From assembly GCA_947292085.1 (NCBI GenBank), contig CAMYPN010000052.1, positions 1-5,494 on the forward strand: a DNA stretch of 5,494 bases, in the 5' to 3' direction. Within the stretch, counting starts at the first letter, position 1, and every line of letters begins with the position of its first letter. This stretch comes from an uncultured Gardnerella sp. (GTDB taxonomy: Bacteria; Actinomycetota; Actinomycetes; Actinomycetales; Bifidobacteriaceae). The notes under the pieces were generated by a model. It was not told the DNA's origin, did not search any database, and saw nothing but the letters and a program-made list of their open reading frames with translations. The position numbers and the translations under genes are program-made. Shown in pieces: positions 1-5,494 of the stretch.

Positions 1-13
1 AAAGTGGTGCACA

Positions 14-1393
14 ATGCTTGAAAATCCGCCAAAAGAGGCGAGTTTCGATCATGTGAATGCTGACGGTGATTTGATTTTCATTTGTGAAAACACGCCGCTG
101 GTAGTTCATTTTGACGACACGCTGGAACGCGCCATTGCTGAAGCTCAACGTAGAACTCGTAAGCAAAGCGATGATAAAGACGCTAATGATGTTGCACAAA
201 CAAATACTGCAACATTGCCTATTTCTCAAATTCAGGCTTTGATTCGTGCCGGTGTTGATCCGACTCATGTAGCGCAAAGATATCACGTAAGTGAAGCACA
301 AGTACGTCGATTTTCTGCTGGAGTTGAAACAGAAAAACAGTACGCTATCGAACAGTTCCTACTTGTTCCTGCGCCTAAACAAAGTAATATGCGTACTCTT
401 TCGGAGCTTATTGAACGTACTCTTGCAAAAGCGCATATTGGTATGGAAACAGTTAAATGGCATGCTACTCGAAGAGGACTAGAACCTTGGCGAATTAGTG
501 CAGAATTCAAAACTGCTACTCGTACTATAAAAGCTGAGTGGACTTGGAATATGCATGATAACACTGTTACATGCGCCAATCCTTCTTCAAGACTGCTTCT
601 TGGCGAAGAGTCTGTGCGATCTGATTCATCAAAACAAGTTCAATTCGGCGGAGCATACAGAGACACTGTAAGTATTGACTTCCCATTTTCTCACGATGAA
701 CTTCCTGGAAATTCTATACGTTCTGCTCGCATAGAACGAGCCGTTTCACAGTGGGAACTTAAGAATGCTGATAATAATGCGGTTCCTGTAGACACAATTG
801 CCTCTTCAAAAACAGCTGACGGTTCTTTATCAAATAATGCGGCTTCTACAAACCGACAAAATTTGAAATCCAACGCAGCAAAAGAAAAATCTGTTTTAAA
901 CACAGTTTCATCTAAAGAAAACACTAAAAACAGTAAGCTTGATCATGTTAATGCTTTTACTCAAGATGCTTTAAACGTGACAAGTGATAATGAAAATGCT
1001 GCATCTAATAACAAAGTCAATAATTCTAAATCGGAAGCAGATAAAACTTCAGATAAGAATTTAGATAAAGAATTAGATAAGAGTTCAGATAAAAAGAATA
1101 ATAGTAAAGAAACAACTGTTATTGGAATAAGTGCTTTATCTAGAAAATCTCCTGCAAAATCTGCAAGCAAGAATATAGATAACAATAAAGCAAAAAACCA
1201 GAACGATTTAAATAGCATTACGAACGTTTCTGCAGAAAATCTTCCAGACGACGCGCATGCTCAACGAGATCGTACTGAAGTTGTTGACGTACAAGCTAAT
1301 ACTGTAGATAAAACGATAAATGAACGTCACAAAAAGCGTACTGGTCGTTCTGCAGTACCAAGCTGGGATGAAATATTATTCGGCGAGGGATAA
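14..1393 (+). CDS. sepH: SepH-like cell division protein (DUF3071), FtsZ regulator
   Basis: This 459-residue protein is recognised as an actinobacterial SepH. In Streptomyces and mycobacteria, SepH binds FtsZ and promotes its assembly at the division septum in the cytoplasm. Residues 8-45 are the conserved opening (FDHV..DGDLIF, then DDTLERAI). Residues 70-104 form the helix-turn-helix (ISQIQALIRAG, then VSEAQVRRF), which is reported to be needed for function in the family. Residues 127-200 carry the rest of the domain, with Trp149, Trp159, Trp176 and Trp178. Residues about 250-435 are an Asn/Lys/Ser/Asp-rich, probably disordered linker. Residues 444-457 are the conserved C-terminal tail ending PSWDEILFG. 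The ATG at 14 fits the family N-terminus. The frame stays open to the left edge, but no in-frame ATG, GTG or TTG lies in the 13 bases before it. A weak purine-rich AAAGTGG at 1-7 could be the ribosome site. The promoter lies outside the window. Despite the helix-turn-helix, a transcription-factor role is not implied. The family call is confident; function in this organism is inferred. Confidence 0.9.
   Translation: MLENPPKEASFDHVNADGDLIFICENTPLVVHFDDTLERAIAEAQRRTRKQSDDKDANDVAQTNTATLPISQIQALIRAGVDPTHVAQRYHVSEAQVRRFSAGVETEKQYAIEQFLLVPAPKQSNMRTLSELIERTLAKAHIGMETVKWHATRRGLEPWRISAEFKTATRTIKAEWTWNMHDNTVTCANPSSRLLLGEESVRSDSSKQVQFGGAYRDTVSIDFPFSHDELPGNSIRSARIERAVSQWELKNADNNAVPVDTIASSKTADGSLSNNAASTNRQNLKSNAAKEKSVLNTVSSKENTKNSKLDHVNAFTQDALNVTSDNENAASNNKVNNSKSEADKTSDKNLDKELDKSSDKKNNSKETTVIGISALSRKSPAKSASKNIDNNKAKNQNDLNSITNVSAENLPDDAHAQRDRTEVVDVQANTVDKTINERHKKRTGRSAVPSWDEILFGEG
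1040..1099 (+). repeat. 12-bp imperfect tandem repeat within the sepH linker
   Basis: Five consecutive 12-base units begin with GATAAA or GATAAG at 1040, 1052, 1064, 1076 and 1088. They encode DKTS, DKNL, DKEL, DKSS and DKKN (residues 343-362). The GATAA(A/G) half is constant and the second half varies. The period is a multiple of three, so a copy-number change would keep the reading frame. The segment is a charged, low-complexity part of the SepH linker and has no recognised domain. Confidence 0.85.
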
Positions 1394-1414
1394 ATTCTAG
1401 AGATAAATTTTAAA

Positions 1415-1453
1415 AAGAGCGTGGAATAAAGTTAAAGTTCATTCCACGCTCTT
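1415..1453. terminator. Bidirectional intrinsic terminator between sepH and the phosphodiesterase gene
   Basis: A perfect 13-bp inverted repeat (AAGAGCGTGGAAT at 1415-1427, ATTCCACGCTCTT at 1441-1453) encloses a 13-base loop. On the plus strand it is followed by AG and five T at 1456-1460. On the minus strand the stem runs into five T (complement of the A run 1412-1416), then AT-rich sequence. It begins 22 bases after the sepH stop and lies 88 bases beyond the stop of the convergent minus-strand gene, so it can end transcription from both. The stem has a GC-rich core. Termination itself is inferred. Confidence 0.85.
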
Positions 1454-1507
1454 AGTTTTTGCGGACTTTTTATTCGCCACTATTATCCACTTATCACTTA
1501 CTTATTC

Positions 1508-1529
1508 GCTATGCTAATTGAAGCATAGC
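1508..1529. other. Short 8-bp hairpin just downstream of the phosphodiesterase stop
   Basis: GCTATGCT at 1508-1515 pairs with AGCATAGC at 1522-1529 across a 6-base loop. It lies 11 bases past the stop codon of the minus-strand gene. Neither strand has a clear T run after it, so it is a poor intrinsic terminator alone. It could protect the 3' end of the minus-strand message or be chance. Only the pairing is seen directly. Confidence 0.5.
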
Positions 1530-1540
1530 AAGATTCAGCA

Positions 1541-2788
1541 CTAAACCAAATCAATAAGGCAAGGAATATCAACTTCCATACGAGTCATAGAACCATGTAC
1601 GCTAGGCAAGCTCATAGCTTTTTCTGTTTGCGTACGAGAATCTACAATAGTCCACTCATCGCGAGCTTGTACTAAAACATCTCCTAATACTTCCCTAGTT
1701 TGTGAACTAACTTCACCAAAAACACCATCATCAATAACTTGATTTTTAGTTCGAACTAAAGCCTTATCCTCAAGAATACTTCTCCATCGATAAGCAATAT
1801 CATCAGGGTTTACATCACAACTTGCATAAAGCATTACAGAACGAGGCTCACCGCCCACCATAGCAACATCTTTCATTAGATCAGCGTTCTTAGCGATATC
1901 AACACATTTATTAGGATCTGATTGAATCATGCCATGATCTGCAGTAATAACAATAACCGTACCTGGAGCACAATTTTTCTGCAGTAAACGCAACTGTGCA
2001 TCAACCTGTTCGAATGCTGCAACCCATTGCTCAGAATCCCAACCATAATTGTGGCCAACCTTATCAGTGTCTCGTAAATACAAGTACGTTAATCCAGGAG
2101 TCTTAGTAGTCTCAGCAGCATTCATAATACGCGCGCGAGCAGTACCTCCAGTTATGTAGCAAGCTCCACGAAAGGCAGCATTTGTAAGCGGAGAATTCTC
2201 AAATTTTGGCAAACCAACATTATCTACTCTAATATCATTCGCAGAAAGAGACTCAAAAATAGTCGGTTCCTTCTGCAAATCAGTAGGATTAGGAGCATTC
2301 TTAAATTGAATTAATTGAGCAAGTTCACCAGTTTGTGCATTCTTCTGCGTATATCCTGTCATAGAAGTTAAACCAGGACATGTTCCTGTACCGAACGTTG
2401 CCATTGCAGCAACAGTAGTACTTGGAATACAGGTTGCGAGTGCGCGCTGGTTAATACTGTTATTTAAAAGTGATCGTAAGTAAGGAGCATGCCCCTGACG
2501 CATAACAATATTCCAGTATCCTAAACCATCAACAAGAACAACTACAGCTGCTCTAGCTTTCGGAATTCCAAGAGTATTGCGTAAAAATTCTGGATTAGAG
2601 TGAACTGCTGTAGCAATAGGAAAATCAATAGCGTCTGTTAGTGCAGGAAGAATTGAAGATAAATGAAAAGCGCCACCAATTTTATGCTCTTCACTATTTG
2701 ATTCGCTAGTTTTATTAAACCAGTCTCCATAACCTTCGTAATTTACAAAACTCAGTAGTTCCTTCTGTGAATGTACTTCAACGCTCAT
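1541..2788 (-). CDS. Alkaline phosphatase superfamily protein, nucleotide pyrophosphatase/phosphodiesterase type
   Basis: This 415-residue protein has the two-metal active-site pattern of type I phosphodiesterase/nucleotide pyrophosphatases. These enzymes hydrolyse phosphodiester or pyrophosphate bonds using two divalent metals, usually zinc. Asp87 lies in the VDGLG motif. Thr125 in PSTT, followed nine residues later by TG, matches the spacing of the nucleophilic threonine in the NPP motif PTKTFPNH. Asp242 and His246 (D-K-V-G-H) match the NPP D-S-S-G-H ligands. Asp284 and His285 lie in ADHG, and His398 in SVHG. Every predicted metal ligand is therefore present, and an active enzyme is likely. 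There is no signal peptide or membrane segment, so it should be cytoplasmic. The true substrate cannot be read from sequence. The ATG at 2788 is chosen because the next Met is residue 96, within the catalytic domain, and no ATG lies upstream before the in-frame stop. No strong Shine-Dalgarno precedes it. The stop is TAG. It converges on sepH and diverges from parC, so it is probably transcribed alone. Confidence 0.9.
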   Translation of the reverse strand: MSVEVHSQKELLSFVNYEGYGDWFNKTSESNSEEHKIGGAFHLSSILPALTDAIDFPIATAVHSNPEFLRNTLGIPKARAAVVVLVDGLGYWNIVMRQGHAPYLRSLLNNSINQRALATCIPSTTVAAMATFGTGTCPGLTSMTGYTQKNAQTGELAQLIQFKNAPNPTDLQKEPTIFESLSANDIRVDNVGLPKFENSPLTNAAFRGACYITGGTARARIMNAAETTKTPGLTYLYLRDTDKVGHNYGWDSEQWVAAFEQVDAQLRLLQKNCAPGTVIVITADHGMIQSDPNKCVDIAKNADLMKDVAMVGGEPRSVMLYASCDVNPDDIAYRWRSILEDKALVRTKNQVIDDGVFGEVSSQTREVLGDVLVQARDEWTIVDSRTQTEKAMSLPSVHGSMTRMEVDIPCLIDLV

Positions 2789-2916
2789 ACTAACTATTGA
2801 ACCACTGAGAACTAAATTAACAAAATTGTTTTATAAACATAATCGTTTTACATAAGTATTTTTTATAAAAACCAGCGTTTTTGTAAAGAACACAAGCTTA
2901 TTTGTGCATAGAAATT

Positions 2917-2922
2917 GATAAT
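2917..2922 (+). promoter_or_regulatory. Candidate -10 element for parC
   Basis: GATAAT at 2917-2922 matches five of six positions of the TATAAT consensus. It would place the transcription start near 2929 and give a leader of about 30 bases holding the ribosome site. No good -35 hexamer sits 16-18 bases upstream (the sequence there is AAGCTT-like), so this is a tentative call. Confidence 0.4.
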
Positions 2923-2944
2923 ATTAAAAGCCGTAATCTCATTC

Positions 2945-2950
2945 AAGGAG
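2945..2950 (+). promoter_or_regulatory. Ribosome binding site of parC
   Basis: AAGGAG lies nine bases before the ATG at 2960. It is a near-consensus Shine-Dalgarno at good spacing and fixes the parC start. It contrasts with the absence of a clear site before the divergent phosphodiesterase gene. Confidence 0.85.
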
Positions 2951-2959
2951 TTCTTAACT

Positions 2960-5494
2960 ATGCCTTCGCACCGTCATGCAACTAAACAGTCTTTCGACCC
3001 TAGAAAGGTAAAAGAGCATATTGTTGAAACTCCTCTGAAAGAGGAAATGAGCAAATCTTTTCTTGAATACGCTTATTCTGTAATTTACGCGCGTGCTCTT
3101 CCAGATGCTAGAGATGGTATGAAACCTGTGCAGCGACGCATTGTGTATCAAATGGGAAATATGAACTTATCTCCGGATCATGCGTATATGAAGTCTGCGC
3201 GCGTTGTTGGTGAAGTTATGGGTAAGTTGCATCCTCATGGAGATTCCGCAATTTACGAAGCTATGGTTAGATTAGCTCAACCATTTTCGTTACGTCTTCC
3301 TTTAGTTGACGGTCACGGAAACTTTGGTTCGCTTGATGACGGCCCTGCAGCTTCACGTTACACAGAAGCTCGTCTTGCTCCTGCAGCATTAGGCATGAAT
3401 GCTGATATTAACGAAGACACTGTTGATTTTGTGCCAAATTATGACAACAAATTGAAAGAGCCTACTGTTCTTCCTGCTGCTATACCAAATCTGCTTGTAA
3501 ATGGTGCTTCTGGTATTGCTGTTGGAATGGCAACTAATATGGCAACGCACAATTTGGGTGAAGTAGTTGCTGCAGCAAAATATGTTATGAAGCATCCTAA
3601 TGCTACTTTGGACGATATTATGAAATTTGTTCCAGGACCAGACTGGCCTGGTGGCGGTATTATTATCGGGCGAAGTGGAATTCGTGAGGCTTACGAAACA
3701 GGTAGAGGCGCGTTTACTACTAGATCTACTACTCATATTGAAAATATTACTGCTCGTAAAAAAGCGATTATTGTTACAGAACTTCCGTTTATGGTTGGCC
3801 CTGAGCGTGTTTTGGAGCGTATTTCGCAAGGTGTTAAAGCAAGAAAACTAGATGGTATTTCTGGAGCAATAGATTTAACTGATCGTCACAATGGCACCAG
3901 ACTTGTTATAGAAATAAAAACAGGTTTTGATCCTAACGCAGTTCTTGCACAACTTTTTAAGCACACTCCACTGCAAGAAAGTTTTACAATCAACAATGTT
4001 GCATTAGTTGACGGCAGACCACATACCATGGGATTACGCGAACTATTAGACGTTTGGATTTCTCATCGCAGAACTGTTGTTCGTAGAAGAAGTGAGTTTA
4101 GGCGTAAAAAAGCTCAGGAACGTTTACATTTAGTTGATGGTTTGCTTCTTGCATTGCTTGATATTGACGAGGTTATTCAGGTTATTAGATCTTCAGAAGA
4201 TGCAGATAGCGCAAAAACTAAGTTAATGAAAGTATTTGATTTAGACGAAATTCAATCACAATATATTCTCGACTTGCGTTTACGCAGACTTACTAAAATG
4301 AGTCGTATTGAGCTTGAATCTGAGCGTGAAGATTTACTCAAAAAAATTGATGAATTGAATCAAATATTAAGTTCTGAAACTGAGCTTGACCGTGTTGTTA
4401 TATCCGACATGGATAATGCTGTAAAACAATGGGATACTCCTCGTAGAACTATTCTTCTTGACGAGCAAGAAGATGGTAGTTTTGCTCCAGTTGAAATAAA
4501 AGGAAATAAAAATACTGAAGATTTAGCAATACAAGCGGTTAATTCTGCTAATAAACTTACTTCTGCTCAAGCTGATTTAGATGCAGCTGCAACCGCTGCT
4601 AGAAAAACTGGAGACTCACAAGCCGCTGCTGTTGCTTTACAGTTAAGCGACAGTCCTTGCGCAGTAGTTTTAAGTAATTCTGGACTTATTGCACGTACCA
4701 GCATGGAAGTATTAGAACGCTGGAATTCTCACAGCAATAATGTTTTTGATACACCATGTTCCTCTATTTTTGCTACAACTACTAGATCAACTTACGCGCT
4801 TATTACTTCTGCAGGAAGATTAGTACTTGCACATGTGGCAGATTTGCCGCAATTAACAGTTGAAGAAGGAAAGCCAGCTTCCCTTACACATGGAGTAAAA
4901 GCGCAAGAACTACTAACATCAACAGAAAGTACTGAACCAATTAAAGGCGAAATTGTTGTTTCGGCAGTCGCATTAGATTCTTCAAATAATCCAACACCAC
5001 TTGCGTTAGGAACAAGAAACGGCGTAGTAAAAAGATGGAATTGCGAAGCTCCAACAACAATGGACTCTTGGAGCATTATTGATTTGAAAGACAATGATGT
5101 GGTTGTATCAGCTGCACCAGCAAAAGATAATGATCGTTTAGTGTTCATTAGCACAGATTCTTCGCTTCTAACATTTGACGCTAAGCAGGTTCGTCCGCAA
5201 GGAAGAACCGCAGCTGGCATGGCTGGAATACGATTAGCTGAAGGAGCTCGCGTAGCAACATTCGCAGTAGTACCAGAAGATGCTATTGAATGGCATTATG
5301 AGGAAGGAGAAAACGGATTATTCTCCGCAACTGGCACAGTCGTATTCACAGTAGCTGGAGATAGTGAAGCTCTTCCTGGGACTGAAAATGGTGCTGCAAA
5401 ATTAACGCCATTTGAAATGTATCCTACTAAAGGACGTGGCACTGGTGGCGTGCGCTCGCAGAGATTCCTTAAAGGGCAAAATACTCTTATTCAT
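2960..5494 (+). CDS. parC: DNA topoisomerase IV subunit A (ParC/GyrA family), 3' end cut by the window
   Basis: The first 845 codons read without a stop to the right edge. The product is the DNA-breaking subunit of a type IIA topoisomerase, which with a ParE/GyrB-type ATPase passes one duplex through another, mainly to unlink daughter chromosomes. The core starts near residue 30. [10 protein letters not shown] (91-100) is the quinolone-pocket helix, with Ser96 and Glu100 as in drug-sensitive ParC. Arg133-Tyr134 (ASRYTE) holds the catalytic tyrosine. NGASGIAVG (181-189) contains Ile186, equivalent to the DNA-intercalating Ile174 of E. coli GyrA (same 52-residue spacing from the tyrosine). Residues about 365-490 match the long coiled-coil arm. 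An Ala-rich linker (about 520-560) leads to a beta-pinwheel C-terminal domain from about 566, with the blade-like [16 protein letters not shown] at 745-760. No canonical GyrA box (QRRGGKG) is seen in the first blade, which favours topoisomerase IV over gyrase. KGRGTGG at 824-830 is a looser match. Probably only a few dozen residues are missing (inferred). Some annotations may name it gyrA. It has its own ribosome site and probable promoter; the downstream neighbour is unseen. Confidence 0.92.
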   Translation, partial: MPSHRHATKQSFDPRKVKEHIVETPLKEEMSKSFLEYAYSVIYARALPDARDGMKPVQRRIVYQMGNMNLSPDHAYMKSARVVGEVMGKLHPHGDSAIYEAMVRLAQPFSLRLPLVDGHGNFGSLDDGPAASRYTEARLAPAALGMNADINEDTVDFVPNYDNKLKEPTVLPAAIPNLLVNGASGIAVGMATNMATHNLGEVVAAAKYVMKHPNATLDDIMKFVPGPDWPGGGIIIGRSGIREAYETGRGAFTTRSTTHIENITARKKAIIVTELPFMVGPERVLERISQGVKARKLDGISGAIDLTDRHNGTRLVIEIKTGFDPNAVLAQLFKHTPLQESFTINNVALVDGRPHTMGLRELLDVWISHRRTVVRRRSEFRRKKAQERLHLVDGLLLALLDIDEVIQVIRSSEDADSAKTKLMKVFDLDEIQSQYILDLRLRRLTKMSRIELESEREDLLKKIDELNQILSSETELDRVVISDMDNAVKQWDTPRRTILLDEQEDGSFAPVEIKGNKNTEDLAIQAVNSANKLTSAQADLDAAATAARKTGDSQAAAVALQLSDSPCAVVLSNSGLIARTSMEVLERWNSHSNNVFDTPCSSIFATTTRSTYALITSAGRLVLAHVADLPQLTVEEGKPASLTHGVKAQELLTSTESTEPIKGEIVVSAVALDSSNNPTPLALGTRNGVVKRWNCEAPTTMDSWSIIDLKDNDVVVSAAPAKDNDRLVFISTDSSLLTFDAKQVRPQGRTAAGMAGIRLAEGARVATFAVVPEDAIEWHYEEGENGLFSATGTVVFTVAGDSEALPGTENGAAKLTPFEMYPTKGRGTGGVRSQRFLKGQNTLIH

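Larger units (their letters stand above)
2789..2959. promoter_or_regulatory. AT-rich divergent promoter region
   Basis: These 171 bases separate two divergently transcribed genes, so both promoters should lie here. The stretch is markedly AT-rich. It contains two identical copies of TTTTATAAA at 2829-2837 and 2861-2869, whose cores (TTTATAAA) are 8-bp palindromes spaced 32 bases apart. On the minus strand the first copy gives a possible extended -10 (TGT then TTATAA, 2836-2831), with no good -35. No riboswitch or known operator was recognised. Confidence 0.6.

Noticed and set aside
221..325. SepH helix-turn-helix read as a DNA-binding transcription regulator
   Set aside because: The whole-protein pattern (DUF3071 plus PSWDEI-FG tail) identifies a division protein; the family's helix-turn-helix is tied to FtsZ regulation.
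283..1218. Several open frames in the antisense or alternative frame within sepH (e.g. 283-579 -, 691-924 -, 961-1218 -, 291-482 +)
   Set aside because: They overlap a clearly recognised gene, have no ribosome sites or recognisable motifs, and their composition mirrors the sepH codons.
2867..2882. Small inverted repeat AAAAAC-CAGC-GTTTTT between the divergent genes
   Set aside because: The stem is only six base pairs, five of them A-T. It ends no gene in the window and is expected by chance in AT-rich sequence.
2902..2907. TTGTGC as a -35 element for the parC promoter
   Set aside because: It lies only nine bases before the GATAAT candidate -10, far too close for a normal sigma-70-type promoter.
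3230..3260. Quinolone-resistance substitution in parC
   Set aside because: The key positions are Ser96 and Glu100, the usual sensitive-type residues of ParC.
2954..5220. Open frames in other frames within parC (2954-3151 -, 3389-3829 -, 3627-3851 +, 4792-5220 -)
   Set aside because: parC reads without interruption through all of them with full family conservation; the others show no protein-family features.

Overview
The window looks like ordinary chromosomal core sequence from a low-GC member of the Bifidobacteriaceae, with Gardnerella the best guess. The genus is inferred from two things. One is an actinobacterial-type SepH division protein next to an actinobacterial-type second type IIA topoisomerase A subunit. 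The other is the AT-rich codon use, which is unusual for Actinobacteria. No database search was possible.

Layout: (1) 14-1393 (+) encodes a SepH (DUF3071) homologue with a conserved N-terminal domain, a long Asn/Lys/Ser/Asp-rich linker containing a 12-bp tandem repeat, and the conserved C-terminal PSWDEI-FG tail. (2) 1394-1540 is a convergent intergenic gap with a perfect 13-bp stem that can act as a terminator on both strands, plus a second 8-bp hairpin. (3) 1541-2788 (-) encodes a cytoplasmic-looking alkaline phosphatase superfamily protein of the nucleotide pyrophosphatase/phosphodiesterase type, with all predicted metal ligands present. (4) 2789-2959 is an AT-rich divergent intergenic region holding the promoters of the two flanking genes. 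(5) 2960-5494 (+) is the first 845 codons of a topoisomerase IV A subunit (ParC/GyrA family). It is open at the right edge of the window.

The genes are single transcription units as far as the window shows: convergent, then divergent. SepH (FtsZ assembly) and topoisomerase IV (chromosome decatenation) both serve the end of the cell cycle, but nothing in the sequence shows co-regulation. The phosphodiesterase has no evident functional link to either. I see no mobile element, CRISPR array, RNA gene, toxin-antitoxin or defence system, and no convincing undescribed system. The findings below are modest. No gene-free stretch exceeds 300 bases.
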